A stretch of 64,000 nucleotides of DNA from Asparagopsis taxiformis (taxonomy: Eukaryota; Rhodophyta; Florideophyceae; Bonnemaisoniales; Bonnemaisoniaceae): the NCBI GenBank assembly GCA_030407315.1, contig JALQPE010002464.1, forward strand, positions 1 to 64,000, given 5' to 3'. The notes beneath the pieces are model-generated. The model was not told the DNA's origin. It searched no databases and saw only the letters and a program-made list of their open reading frames with translations. Below are positions 10,770-22,284 of this stretch, in pieces. How positions within the stretch are numbered: position 1 is the stretch's first letter; each line of letters begins with the position of its first letter. Both the position numbers and the translations under genes were made by a program.

Positions 10770-12671
10770 TCACGTTGTTGCTCGTCGCACGCGTGCGAAG
10801 TATCGAGAGACGCTCTCTTCAGATACGTTCCGGCGGGGCTCCCACGTAGGGGTACGATACCCGACCCACTTCACGAGGAAGTCTAACGTTCCGTCCTCGT
10901 TCACGCGGTGGTTGAGTAGGTCGTCTACTACATACGCCGGACCGTCGCGGTTCTTGTCGAGGTCTGCCTCGGTGGCATCGTATGGCTCCGGTGGGGGCGC
11001 GTTCGCCGGCATTGGCGCGTACGCAACGCGGTCCGCGTTGACACGTTCAACTACGTCTCCTCGTTGGATGACGAACGTACGTACGTCGTTACGTAGTACG
11101 CGGAACGGTCCCAACGCGTGGTTGCCGAGCTTCGTGCCCTTCGTGGTCCCGTCCGTCGGGTCGATGAATACGTATTCTCCCGCGCGGATGTTTCGATTCG
11201 AGACACGGACTCGTTTGTCGAAATTTCGTTTATAACGTGCCTGCGCGGCCGTCAGCGTTCGATACGCGTTATCCATCGTTGTGGCGAGCTCACGCACGTA
11301 AGTGGCTCGCCCTCCCCCGTCGGGTAGTTCGCGGTTCGTTACCGACGTGTGTAGCGCCAACAGTGGCGGTGGATTCGTGAGGATCAAGTCGAAGGGCGTC
11401 GTTCCCGTGCTCGAATGCACATGCGTGTTGTACGCAAACGTTAACGCCGATGCGTATCGATCCCAGTCGTTCTGGTTTTCGTTCACGTAATTGCGCAGCA
11501 TCGCCAGGATCGTCCTGTTGTAGCGCTCCACCTGCCCGTTCGTTTGGGGGTGGTACGTCGACGTAAAGACGTTCGTCACGCCGATTTCGTTGCAGACGCG
11601 CTGGAAGAACTTAGCAGCGAACTGCTTTCCGTTGTCGCTTATGAGCGTCCGTGGGGGTCCATACGAGAAGACCCACGCGTTGACGAACGCGCTCACCACG
11701 TTGGCAGAATCGATATTTCGTAGAGGTACGACTCTAGTCAGCTTCGTGAAGCGGTCCGTTATCACGAGAATAAATCAGTTGCCACGCGTGGTCTTCGTCA
11801 GCGGACCTAGTATGTCGATACATAGGTCCCGCAGCGGCTCCGTAGCCGGGAATAAACGTAACGGGTTCGTCCGTTTGCGAAGCTTCACGCGGTTCTTCGC
11901 ACATCCAACGCAGTTTCGTACCGTTGCGTGGATGTCGGCGGCCATCGCGGGCCAGTAGTACGTCCTCCGTAGGGTGTAGTACATACGTGTTTGTCCGGGA
12001 TGTCCAGCGAGGACGTGGTGGTGCGTTAACTCCAGCAGCCTCGGGCATAACGAGGCCGGCACAACGATTTGTGTACGTTCCTCGTCGTGAGGGTTCCGGC
12101 GTCGGAGTAAGCCATCGTGGCCTTCGAAGAATGCAGCGTCCTGCGTCTCGGACTTTCGTGTCAGTATCGTTTGACAGAACGCGTCCTCGCGTTGAGCTTC
12201 GATAAGCTCGTCCCTCGTAATGGGAAGCTGAACGTCAGCTGGTGGCACGCGTGCCGAATCGTCTTCAGCAGCGCGCTGTTCGTCGAGGAAATCCGGTTCC
12301 TTGTCGAGAACGTCATCGAGCGACGCGTCGCGGTTGAACTCGAGTCCCTCGTTGCCAGCCGTCGCGGCTGGTGCTCGTTCGTCACGAGTCTCGTTCGACG
12401 GGTCGTCGTGACCCCTGGCATTCGGTGCCTCTTTACGTACGGACGTCGTTCGTCCTTGCCCACTTCGTGTGGGTTGTCGCCGACTGCGAGTCGTCACGAG
12501 GACTGCGTCCCCGTACGATGGTACGTCATCGTCGACGGGTCGACCGTCGTCATACGTAGATATCACACGTGATAAAGCGTCAGGTTCCTGGTGCACGCGC
12601 CCAGGCCTGTACGTAACTTCGAAATCGAATTCGGCAACGCGTAGCCTCCATCGTAGTAGTCGTCCGGACGC

Positions 12672-12715
12672 GTCCGTAAGCGTCATTCAATGACGCTTAC
12701 GGACGCGCCAAGGCT
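12672..12715. repeat. Fold-back insertion inside RE1 RNase H
   Basis: CGCGTCCGTAAGCGTCATT is followed directly by its reverse complement AATGACGCTTACGGACGCG, with one or two bases between them. RE3 has only one arm at the corresponding place (GATGACG... GACGCGTCCGG). The extra inverted copy shifts the frame. It resembles a template-switch error during replication or reverse transcription. Confidence 0.7.
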
Positions 12716-14469
12716 AAGTTAGCCAACGCAAGGCTTCGTGGTCCGTACGTACGGTGAACCGCTGACCCTCTACGTAGGGTCGGAGCGACGTTATCGCCCA
12801 GACGACGGAGTAGCACTCGCGCTCGGTCGCTGAGTAACCGCGTTCGGTTTCGTTAAGGGTCTTCGACCAGTACCCAATCGGCACCCATTCGTTGGGCTTA
12901 TCTTCGTTTTGCTGCTGGAGCAACGTAGCTCCCAGCTGATACGCCGACGCGTCGGTATCGATCATGAACGGACGTCCCGCCTTCGGAAGGTGCAATACTG
13001 GTGGCGACACCAGTATTGTCTTCAACGTTTCGAACGCATTCGTTTGCGCGTCAGTTGGATTCGTCCAATCGGGGGAAGCGTCCTTCTTCAACATCGTGTT
13101 GAGTGGCCGAGCGATCTCGGCGTACGCCTTTACGAAACGGCGGTAAACGTTGGCCGCGCCCAAAAACGATCGGCACTGCGTCTTATCCCGCGTGAACGTA
13201 GCCGTACGAAAGGCTTCCTTGTTCCGAGCTGCGACGTGCAGCTTCCCTGGGGTAATCACGTGCCCCAGGTAGTCAACTCGTGGTTGAAAGAACGAGCACT
13301 TCGTGAGCTTTAACGTTACTCCTGCTGCGCGTAGCAGGGAAAGCACCTGGTCAACGTGACCCAGGTGAGACTCGAGGTCTTTCGAAAAGACGATTACGTC
13401 GTCTAAGTAAACAAGGCACGATTGCCAACGTACTCCGGAGAGGATTATGTCCAACGTCCGCTGAAACGTAGCGGGGGCGTTTCGTAGCCCGAATGGCATT
13501 CGCACGTAGCGATACGTTCCCATGAAAGACGTAAACGTTGTCTTATCACGGTCCTCGGCGGAGACGGGCACTTGCCAGTAACCGGCGTTACAATCTAGTG
13601 TCGTGAAGATGGCTGCGTCGCCAAGCGAATCTAGACAGTCTTCCATACGAGGAAGCGGGTACGAATCAGCGATCGTTTTCGCGTTCAAACGCCTGTAGTC
13701 GACACAGAAACGTAAGGATCCGTCCTTCTTCGGCACCAACACGATTGGTGACGCCCATTCGCTGGACGCGGGTTCGATAACCCCTTCGTTGAGCATCTTC
13801 GTGATCTGCTCCTCGGCTATCGTACGTAGAGCCGGACCCTGTCGATAGGGCATTGAACGTATGGGCCGCGTGCCCGGTTCGAGTTCGATTCGATGCTCCG
13901 TAGCATTGATTTCGCCGAGGCGTCCGCTCGTCCACATTGATGAATGTGTAGCTAGCATCTCGTTGATGCGCTTTCGTAAATCCTCGTCGTCGAGGTGCGA
14001 CAAATCGATTGTCGACTGCCAACTCGTGGTGGGGTCGTTCCCCTTTTCGTTGACCAACGGGTCTGGCGTTTCGTCGCCCAACCCGTTCGTATTCGTCCGC
14101 GTCGTCGCGTCGACTAGCGGTAGGTTCAAAACCTTCGCGAGGGCTTCGCCGCCCTCACGCTTGAGTGGTACGATTCCCAACGGGGAGCGTACCGCGTACG
14201 CAATCGTCGCGCCTTTCGGCAGTTCGCGGTCCTTCTTCGTGAAGTTCGACACGATAATAGAGAACGTCTCTCTGGGTCCTACGTCGACCACTCCGTTGGC
14301 TATACGCAGCCCATGCCGGAATTGCACCGACGCTTTCGGTTCGAGGAACACGAGTCCGGTCGCATCCGTCGTCACGTTGACGGTCCGTTGCGACATCGCC
14401 GGTACACGCGTGTACTTCGTCAGGCGAACCGAAAACGTTCGGCTTGGCCGATTCGAGGCCGCGTTACGC

Positions 14470-14473
14470 TCGC
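14470..14473. repeat. T1 target-site duplication, left copy
   Basis: TCGC at 14470-14473 is repeated at 28148-28151. Joining the flanks with one copy gives ACGCTCGCGGCGTTTCGGG; the uninterrupted sister RE3 reads ACGCTCGCAGCGTTTCGGG on the same strand (complement of about 45009-45027), one mismatch. This fixes the element ends at 14474 and 28147. Confidence 0.9.
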
Positions 14474-14519
14474 AACACTGGTTTTCGTCTGTACAGAACG
14501 TACTTTCGAAACCAGAATC
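14474..14519 (+). repeat. T1 left terminal inverted repeat
   Basis: This is the 46-bp left end. It matches the complement of 28102-28147 except at two C/T positions. The internal GTCTGTACAGAACGTAC includes the palindrome CTGTACAG, a likely transposase contact. Confidence 0.9.
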
Positions 14520-14928
14520 TGAATCTCTTTCGATGTTGATTGAATGATCATAAGTTGATTGAATTATGGCCAATGATATGATGATATTGACTGACTAGGT
14601 AGTATTGTGCTAACTGCTCCAAGTTCATGACTGCCCTGCTCAATGTGATCGTTTGACAACCTGTCGCAGCTCTGTTCGATGATTTTCGTAACAGCCTGTC
14701 GCCACTTTGTTCGTTTCTCCTTTCAAGTTGGGCTGCAACCGTATTGGTAGTTCTTAAGGCATTTTGATCATATCAGAATCGGTACTAAGTATAAATAACT
14801 GAATTTGTTTTATAACAAATGTTATGTGCGCCGTGTTTCTAGTTCTCATGTTTCCGCCATGTACACTCACGCACACTTAAGTAGAAGGGGTAATGGTGGC
14901 GGCGGCATCTGCAACTTGAAATTACGAA
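14520..14928. other. T1 left subterminal region
   Basis: Non-coding and AT-rich. It contains two direct copies of GTTGATTGAAT (14535-14545, 14554-14564), found inverted at the right end, as expected for transposase-binding sites. Further inside, the text up to the MED13 end shows a loosely repeated CCTGTCGC word (about 14661 and 14696) but no gene. Confidence 0.6.
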
Positions 14929-17472
14929 CTACTCAATGTGCAAGGGATAGATGCTTAACCAGCTTTTGTATGGCCAGCTCGGAGGTGTCACAATATGTCT
15001 CAGACTGTGGAAATTAGTAGCAATAGTGTTAACGATCGTTTGCATATGATATGAATCCCATGTCGGTCGGTCATCGATCATTTCTCCACTTTGCTCTGCG
15101 TCACCATAATGTCGCATCAGATTGGGTTCCATTGCTTTGACACCCCCGTCCTCAAACCGAGCTAGAATTGCGCTTGCTTCCACACCTTTTCCTTCTGATA
15201 TACTAGTTTTCGACACGATAGCGAAGTTCGTCGGTTAGCATCAACAACGTCCCGAGACCTCTCCATTAGCAAATGCGTGTTAGAATCACAAACGCTTAAC
15301 AAAGAAAGAGAACAAATTGGCGGTTTGGTCAGTCCAAGCAAACACATATCTTGATGAAGCCTCACAGCACGCATAGGAAAAATGCAACACTAGGTTCGAT
15401 CTATCTCCCGTTTGTCCCATATGTTGACCAACTCCAGCAAGTACCACAGCTGGCTCATGTAAATATGACGGAGCTAGAGCACAGCTCTGATCTAACAATA
15501 CTCCACTGTGTGATAATGAAAGAGGTAGAGAGCTTCCGGCATTTTCATCAGTGGAATTGGCCATAGGTGAGACAGGTGTTGCAGCACTTCCTCCAGGTGA
15601 TTCTGCAACAATATCTGGTGTCATTGGTGACATCAAATCATCTGGCATCAGAGCAACACGCGGTAATAGCCCCGCCACCTCCCCATCAAGATTCGGTGTG
15701 CGCACACGTTTCGACCTAATGGAAGAAAACAATGCAAAAGAAAATCTTTCATCAATTGGGGGCGTAAAGGACGGTGCAACAATCCATCGATCTCTGCACA
15801 TCCACTTAATTGCCTGCTTACGCCTTCTCGCGGAATGATCCTAATAGTGATTGAAGCAGCGCTTTTGGACGCTGGTGATGCTCGCCATGAAGCCGATGGA
15901 AGTCCATTTGCTGAAGATGATGAACTAATCATAGACGGAGCAGTCCCAGGAACAGCACCAACCAACGGAGCGATCGCTTTCAACAAAGCAACGTTTGCTG
16001 CTGTTTGATTTTTGGCGAACGGAGAAATAATATATGTCACGATATAGGTAGCGGACGCTGAAGGATTCTTCCGTTGGTGGCGAGTGATTGCAGCTAGTTT
16101 CGTACACAAACCAGTCACTGCAAGATGGTATTGTTCAGCCATGGCTTTGTCGTACTCTGAGAGGTTGTTACGATTTGCATTGGCTGATGATCCTCCTTCG
16201 GACCCCTGAGATACAGAATTGGATATGAGTGTAACTGCATCGAAAGGCATTGGAACATGTCGTCCAAAACAACATTCCTCGTACGCGGCGGAGACATCAC
16301 GAAGGAACAATCTAACATCATTTTCCATGTCCTTGGGTGCAACTGCAACATACTCGACGTTCTTTCGATCGCTGTAGGGCTCAAGTCCGGCTTTTTCCCA
16401 CAACGGAAGCACACCACTAGATGTTTCCATCCATTCGTTTTTGTAACCAACGCATATCCGAGGAGGAGTCAACGGGAACACTTCTGCGTTTGAACCTAGG
16501 ATATCACAAACTCCCAACGGTCCCTGGATTTTGAGTGATAGACCATCTGCATCATGCTCTCTCAGTGATGCAGAACAGTTTCCAAGAACATGACTTGTTT
16601 CTAGAACACGTGGCAATCCTAATAAGACGCGTCGCATAGTAGCGGAAGAGACTCGCTCGCCTCTCGTTCCAATTACTGATGGACATCCGCTCGATGAAGT
16701 CTTACCCTCGTTCAATGAATTTTGAACCTCGACTTCCTTGAATAATTCTAGTTCATGAACCGAGAAAACTTACATCTCGAACAGAGAAAGTAAAGCAAGG
16801 ACCTCTCGTTCACGCTTGGAAGTAGTACGGGCTCCAGCACCAATTCCCTGTGACGGTGAGTGCGCAGTCTTTGAAGCTGTCACAGGTCCATGGAATCCTT
16901 GCCTTCCCACAACAGGTTGTCCTTGCATGAAGCCCTTCATATCATCATCCCTAGCGGTCATAGTAGACGTATTTCCGTGTCCAGTATACGAGGAACTTCC
17001 GTCTGATAGCAACCTGGCTGTAGAGTGCTGAATTGCTCGACTTTTTGCAAGCATCAAGCAATTGCTTAAGCACTCTTACAGTCAACAGCGACAGACTGCA
17101 CCAGCATATCTTTGGAGTGATCCTTAGCGTTAGATTCTTGGGAGCGCATTGATTCCCTACAATCAATTTCAGATACTGGAGGTCTTCCCGCTTCCGATTT
17201 CTTGCCAAGGGCATCTTTAAGTAGAGAGTCAAAACGTCAAAATCTACTTCCATTTTGACGACTCGCGACTGCTTGCTAACATCACCCTCAGACTGCACAG
17301 CATCAGAGTCTTGGCCGCGTCCACGAATTTCTGAAAGTGCAGCTCGAGTTGATCTTGCAGCATCTTCACTAGAAGTAATGGGATTTTCTACTCCCATGAG
17401 GCGGTCATCCACACCTCCACCAAAAAATTTTGTTACATCATCCTCAAACGCAGAGAAGTCATTCATATCCAT
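14929..17472 (-). pseudogene. MED13: MED13-like C-terminal region captured in T1
   Basis: Mediator subunit 13 links the Cdk8 kinase module to core Mediator and works in transcription. Minus-strand blocks match its C-terminal region. About 16500-16000 has LPLWEKAGLEPYSDRKNVEY followed by a stretch ending YEECCFGRH, the hallmark WEK..LEPY...K.V and Y..C.lG.H of MED13. About 15700-15300 has ATPVSPMA and later FAWTDQTANLF (compare the family's ..asCTD..GELLET). About 15020-14929 has FHSLRHIVTPP and a final LSIYPLH, matching the ...LSWLT.. and ..LP.H end. Upstream, DFSAFEDDVTKFFGG near 17460 resembles the acidic phenylalanine-rich segment of MED13. The blocks are in different frames, consistent with short introns, frameshifts, or both. 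Family proteins are far longer, so only the C-terminal part is present. Confidence 0.75.
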
Positions 17473-17693
17473 TGACGGTCCGGCGTCGAAACCTGTCGGG
17501 CGGGATTGCTACCGTCGCCTTCCAAGTTGAAAGCATCAATGCCATTTGCACTTTGTGTTGTTTTAGGAACTGGTTCAGTCTTCAGCATGTGATTGTGGGA
17601 CTTTGATAGTATCTGTGGAGGTAGCTCGTGCTGCTTGTCGCCCCCTGATTGATCTCTTGCGCTTGGAGTTCTTACTCAAGTACTTGAACCATT

Positions 17694-18162
17694 CTATGCC
17701 TCCTCTTGATTTAATGTATTGGTTGAAGCTCTTGTGGATGTAGGTTGCTTCGCGTCTGTAGTCTCCAATGTTGGCAGCAGAACTAGGTGAACCAGAGGAT
17801 AGTACAGCGTCAGTCCAGGGTCAGTAACACCTTTTTTCCCTTCTGCCACGATTGCAGCATTGAGAGAATAGGCTGTTGGAGATTTAGACAATGTACTCTG
17901 CTCCGTCATTGAAGGGTACTGCTGCTGTTTGAGCGTCAATGTCTTTGGTATCTAAATTGCACATCCACAATACAACTGCGATACTACCCAGCATACCTTT
18001 TTCAGCGGAATCGTTGAAGATATATGTATCGTACAACTGATAGAGGACATCATCATGGCCGGAATATTCTTGAATCATGTCTGTTTCTAAGCGTCTGTGA
18101 AGTGCAACGCGGCGGTCATGTTCATCTGTGAAGCTTACGGTGTGAAGCGGGGCGGGTGCCAA
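17694..18162 (-). pseudogene. Probable further captured exons (MED13-like?)
   Basis: Two minus-strand frames (17884-18162 and 17694-17939) look coding: DEHDRRVALHRRLE with an acidic follow-up, and SLNAAIVAEGKKG. They sit directly upstream of the MED13-like blocks in the same orientation and could be earlier exons of that gene. I cannot confirm homology. The intervening stretch may contain an intron. The alternative is a fragment of an unrelated captured gene. Confidence 0.35.
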
Positions 18163-18589
18163 CGTGTATTGAGGAGTGGTAAGTGACTGCTGCTAGCCCC
18201 GGTTTCCACTGATATTTGAGTCTGACGTGCATTAGTAATACCCTTTTCCAAATAGAATGGAGTTTGTATAGAGCGTTTAACGGCATTTTAAATTGCAGTT
18301 CATGATCGGTAGCGTTGCTTAGAATCTCCCCTTGTAGCTGGTGTGCATAGAGCTGTCACAGCTAACCACAGTGGTTAATTCGATCGCGATGTTCATATTG
18401 CACACAGCGGTGCGTCGTCAAGTCATCACCATGATCCTCGTCCACGTCTTGCTTCATCGTTGCCTCAGGGTTACCGCGTATGAAATGCAGCGAACAATGA
18501 AAGCGCGCATACTGCGCAATCAACACCGGTTGAAATTGCGCCTGTAACCGACAATAAAAACATAACAGACGCGGCGGTAATCTCGTGCG

Positions 18590-18990
18590 CATTGATAGAG
18601 GATGCCGGAATAGTCTGAAGGTATTTATAAGCTCGCATGTCTGTGCAGCCACAACTTTGCAGCGCTGAAGTACGTGAAGACAATTCATCTGATATGTCGA
18701 CGCACAAATAGTGTATGAGAAACAGACAAAGCTTGTCTGATGGAGAACCCCTGACATCACGAATTAACGCTAGAATGCGTTCCAAATCGAAATTTCCTGG
18801 ACGAGCAAGCACCTCCTCCTCCACCTGAAAGTGACCATCCAATCCACGATCGTTAATCTGATCGAGCAGAGCGGTCGCAATGTTATTGTGTAGATCAATT
18901 GTGCGCTTCTTTTTCGTCAGTTCCTGATTGCCCAGAACGCATCGCCCTTGTCCAAATCGAACGTTCTCTTTCATGTTGATGTTCGTCCCA
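18590..18990 (-). pseudogene. Sly1/SCFD1-like fragment captured in T1
   Basis: The minus-strand frame contains TKKKRTIDLHNNIATALLDQ, a GLDGHFQVEEEVL segment and SPSDKLCLFLIHYL. This matches the central part of Sly1 (SCFD1), the Sec1/Munc18-family protein that controls ER-Golgi SNARE assembly, whose conserved text runs ...LIDLHTN.AT.ll..I..R.LD..FE.EE... and ...TPEDK.RLF.IYY. Only about 130 residues of a roughly 640-residue protein are recognisable; sequence before about 18990 and after about 18590 does not continue the family. It is a partial capture, not a working gene. Confidence 0.8.
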
Positions 18991-19434
18991 AAAAAAGGAA
19001 AGAACAATTGTTCCGGTCGTCTAAAAATTGAAAACAACGCCCAACCTGATGACAGTAACCTGAACCGCCCTCGCGACGAAAGCGGGAAGGGAGATGCACA
19101 GATCCAGGTAGTACAAAATGTCCTGGAGGAGATGGCAACCATGTCTTCATCACACACATGGTGCTGGACACAGAGGATTTGGGAGACGGAAGGGAGAGGG
19201 AACGATTTGAAGGCCTTGGAGGGTCATGGATGCACGGCTTACAGAACATACTATCTGGCAGTGAAATGGCCGGCGTGCTTCCAGTAGAAAGCCGCCGGCC
19301 GCGGGTACAAATTTTATCAGATGTCACAATTCAAAATTATGACTCAAAATTTTGTACCGACCAGTTGTGCTTCAAATTGAAGCACATCGCTCCGTGAAAT
19401 GTTGTACCTCACACGCCGTACCTCCCGCGAATAA
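18991..19434. other. T1 internal region without a recognised gene
   Basis: Between the Sly1 fragment and the minisatellite I see no domain or convincing coding frame. Upstream sequence of the captured Sly1 locus may persist here. Confidence 0.4.
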
Positions 19435-19860
19435 GTGGCTGTCTTTGTGTTGCACTCTTCGAGCGTCATGTGCACAATCATTGTGCACATGTGTGCACCT
19501 GAGACGCTATGTGTGTATCTGAGACGCCATGGCGTGGATGTCCACTAACAAGTGGCTGTGTGTTTGTTGCATTCTTTGAGCGTAATTTGCACTATGATTG
19601 TGCACATGTGTGTACCTGAGACGCCATGGCGTGGATGTCCGCCAATAAGTGGCTGTGTTTTTGTTGTATTTGAGCGTAATGTGCACAATGATTGTGCATG
19701 ATTTTGCACATGTGTGTACCTGAGACGCCATGGCGTGGATGTCCCGCCAGTAAGTGGCTGTGTTTTTGTTGCATTATTTGAGCGTAATGTGCAAAACGAT
19801 TGTGCACATGTGTATACCTGAGATGCCATGGCGTGGATGTCTCTTCCGGCGCCTCCGTGA
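19435..19860. repeat. Minisatellite, about 4 units of 97-104 bp
   Basis: The marker word GAGACGCCATGGCGTGGATGT starts at about 19521, 19618 and 19722, and as GAGATGCC at 19820, with a partial unit before. Each unit also holds AAGTGGCTGTGT, TTGTTGCATT, GAGCGTAATGTGCA and ATTGTGCACATGTG. The inner word TGCACAAT/ATTGTGCA forms short hairpins. Units are direct repeats with unit-length variation, typical of a minisatellite inside a transposon. Confidence 0.85.
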
Positions 19861-19936
19861 GCTCACGAAAGACAGGCTGACAATGAGTGTTGCAAAGTAA
19901 CTTTGCAAAACTTTGGAAAACTCTTTTACGGTGAGA

Positions 19937-20959
19937 CTAACGGAGGCGCTGGGAATGTAGTTTCAAGTCCTGAAAAATACTTTTTGGTAAGCGCATTTCG
20001 GGGAGAGAGGGGAATGTGGCAATCACCGAGCTGGGATCGACGAAGTCACACCAGGGAGTAGGTGTATTCAATACAAAGCAAGGCTTGTAGCGGCTTTCGA
20101 ATGCATCTCCTTCCTTCTGAAACCAGTGTATGCGCAGCTTTGTGACGCCCGCCCCTCTCTTCCTTACGCTCTGTACCTTTCCGACCCAGAATGGCTCTTC
20201 AGGAGTACACTCATTACCACGGATGACCACAAACCCATTTTTTTCGGGTAACGGGAGAGAGGGGCGCATGGTGGTGTCCGTGGAGTTGTCTTGGTCCTCG
20301 TCGTGCGCGCGCGCATCCATTTTCTGATGTCCTTGATCTGCCATTTCCTGATTTACACCTGAAGCCACGTCCCAACGTCCAATTCCGTCACTTTTTGTAC
20401 CGCTTGTCCCCCTCCCATCTGCACCGCTTTGCCCGGTTTCCTGCAATTCCGCGAGTCCGCCAGTATCCGTTCCATCTAAATTTTCCACTCTGTGAGCTCC
20501 TCGGCGCGTAGAATCACCGTCCAAAATCTTCACGATTCCCTTGACCACCAGCATCTGATAAGCCCGCTTTAGAATTTTTTTGTTAGACCACTGCATCTCC
20601 CTGGAGAACCCGAATGACTTGGTTAGAAACTCATAGCACACGACCCTTCCATTATACGTATACATCTCGGAGACACAGTCATAGAGCGAACGCAAATACT
20701 TGTTGCGAACAGCAGTAGTGCTCACTGACATTGCTTTCGTATCTTCGGACAGCTTGTCCCCATCGACAACAGCAAAACATGCCCGATTATCACAGCATTT
20801 AAAGGAACCCAGTTTTCCAGCCGCATTCAACTCAGCGATCTTCGCTGCTCTAGCGCTGTAGCGCTGAGTACGAGACGAGGCTGGCCGGGATGGTGACGGA
20901 GACGGTGGTTGGTGGTGCGTTGCATGCTGTAAATTGCGCTTCTTGAAGGGCGCGTCCAT
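19937..20959 (-). CDS. T1 accessory protein: transposase ends without catalytic core
   Basis: The start is taken at the methionine at 20959 (MDAPFKKRN); an upstream extension to 21226 is open but looks non-coding. The N-terminal part (about residues 40-130) has a Cys cluster, FKCCDNRACF, and a region VCYEFLTKSFGFSREMQ that mirrors VCYRFLEYSFKFSRHLQ in the T1 transposase. The C-terminal part (about 245-330) has a FWVGKV...IHWF...YKPCF domain matching FWLGQI...VRWY...YRPAV of the transposase. The whole catalytic middle is absent and replaced by a G/D-rich linker. The protein should keep DNA- or protein-binding ends but no cleavage activity, so a repressor or accessory subunit is plausible. It is divergently arranged with the ParB-methyltransferase. 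Confidence 0.7.
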   Translation of the reverse strand: MDAPFKKRNLQHATHHQPPSPSPSRPASSRTQRYSARAAKIAELNAAGKLGSFKCCDNRACFAVVDGDKLSEDTKAMSVSTTAVRNKYLRSLYDCVSEMYTYNGRVVCYEFLTKSFGFSREMQWSNKKILKRAYQMLVVKGIVKILDGDSTRRGAHRVENLDGTDTGGLAELQETGQSGADGRGTSGTKSDGIGRWDVASGVNQEMADQGHQKMDARAHDEDQDNSTDTTMRPSLPLPEKNGFVVIRGNECTPEEPFWVGKVQSVRKRGAGVTKLRIHWFQKEGDAFESRYKPCFVLNTPTPWCDFVDPSSVIATFPSLPEMRLPKSIFQDLKLHSQRLR

Positions 20960-22284
20960 GGTTGATAGGATAGTGAAGTGAAACAGAATCCAAGTATGAA
21001 CGCAGAACACTATATTTATAGACTTCGGAACGAACTTCTGATCAAGTTCGGTTGCCATGTGGCTGCCGACTGTGCAGCGCTTTGCTGATGACTGATCAGT
21101 CGAATGGCATACATTTGAATAGTTCTGACAAAATGTCTTTTCGACACCACATCTGAGCAGTTCCACGACAGGTCGTGAACTGAACAGTTCCAACGAGCTG
21201 GAACATAATGTTCCAAGTGGTAACACTGTTCTATATCAGGAAAGTCTATATGGGTGTGAGTAGGAAATGCCGCAAACAATGTTGATTATCCTGTTCGGTG
21301 AACTGCATTCAACCTTTCATCTTCAAAGTGTTCGTGACATCAATAGACAAATTAGGAAGTAATCTATGTAGTTCAAGCCTTCAATATGGCTCTGAAGTTC
21401 AAGTAGCCAGTTTCGAAATGAGGTATCGCATCTGGTGGCACAACTTGGATAAGTTGAGTGCCTTCGAATAGACTGTGGACAGATATGATGCTGAACGAAC
21501 TGATATTTTGGTTCGCACCAAAAGTCATGGTGAGGGTAGCGGTAAAGGCAGCAGTTGTTGATAGTTGAAGGTATACTTTGGAACGATCAGAAACAAAAAT
21601 TTTTCGAATGCGAACCATAGCTATGAATCGTGCACTCACTGAAAGACCTATCCCGCAATATGGATACTACGTACATTGCTTCCACAAGCTGTAACACAGA
21701 AAAACCCTGGAAATGGTACGCAAACGTGTCAAGAAATTATTTGGCATACAGCAACTTGGCTGTGATGATCTTGGACATCAATCAGAACAGGAAAACGTAC
21801 GAAATCGGCTCAAGAACCAAAATACGAAATAAAATCCCGTCATATGATTTGTAATTGGATGGAACTGGCCCAACTGCATAACGAAATAGTAATTTCCCAT
21901 TACTGATAACAAATTTAGGGCCGTCCCGGCATAACAACTAGAAACCTATGTGAGCTGCAGCGCCCCCTGCACATCAGATCTAAGAGTGACTTGGCGCCGA
22001 CGATCGTAGCACGTGACAAAGACTGATTTGGCCTCATGAGCTTCCATCAGTTATACACTGTGGGTTCTATTGTATGTCAAGGGGTTCTTTTTTCACTTTC
22101 GTTCATTGCCTGGAGTGACTGGAAAGCTCCCGTCTTCTGCTGCTAGAACATTCTTTCGTTCTGGACCTCTCCGGCCTTTCTTTCTCCGCTCTAAGGGTAG
22201 GCTGAACTGGATTCGTACCGGATATCAGGACCCCCATTTATTTCCATTTCCTCTTGACATCTGCAGGCATTCTGTACCTAAACA
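20960..22284. promoter_or_regulatory. T1 divergent intergenic region
   Basis: These 1.3 kb separate the accessory gene (minus) from the ParB-methyltransferase (plus). The text is AT-rich with a TATATTTATAG-like element on the minus side near 21012, about 50 bp upstream of the accessory start. No gene is seen. It should contain both promoters; nothing further is supported. Confidence 0.4.

Larger units (their letters stand above)
10770..14473 (-). pseudogene. pol: RE1 pol, distal part (RT, RNase H, integrase, chromodomain)
   Basis: The reading continues from 28152 across the inserted transposon. It shows reverse transcriptase (DCNAGYWQVP, MPFGLRNAP, catalytic YLDD near 13400), RNase H (IDTDAS near 12950), the HHCC zinc finger of integrase (GHPGQTRMYY to CVGCAKN, about 12000), the integrase core with D (ITDRFTK), D (SDNGKQF) and E (QVER), and a C-terminal chromodomain (FLVKWVGY, TWEPRRNV, about 10780-10940). 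Two lesions are visible: a small fold-back insertion at about 12682-12715 that breaks the frame at RNase H, and a TGA at about 11770 where RE3 has CGA. Chromodomains in this position guide integration to marked chromatin in chromoviruses. This copy cannot make an intact Pol. Confidence 0.9.

Noticed and set aside
9754..11235. Plus-strand frames at 9754-10335 and 10570-11235 as genes
   Set aside because: They overlap pol antisense or lie in the repetitive CpG-rich 3' region and show no domain; codon text looks like a shadow of CpG-rich sequence.
11700..12690. Repeat-induced point mutation as the cause of RE1 decay
   Set aside because: Only one clear C-to-T type stop (near 11770) is seen and the two LTRs are nearly identical with preserved CpG, so there is no mutation burst.
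19435..19860. CRISPR-like array
   Set aside because: Units of about 100 bp are repeated over their whole length with no unique spacers and no associated genes; it is a minisatellite.
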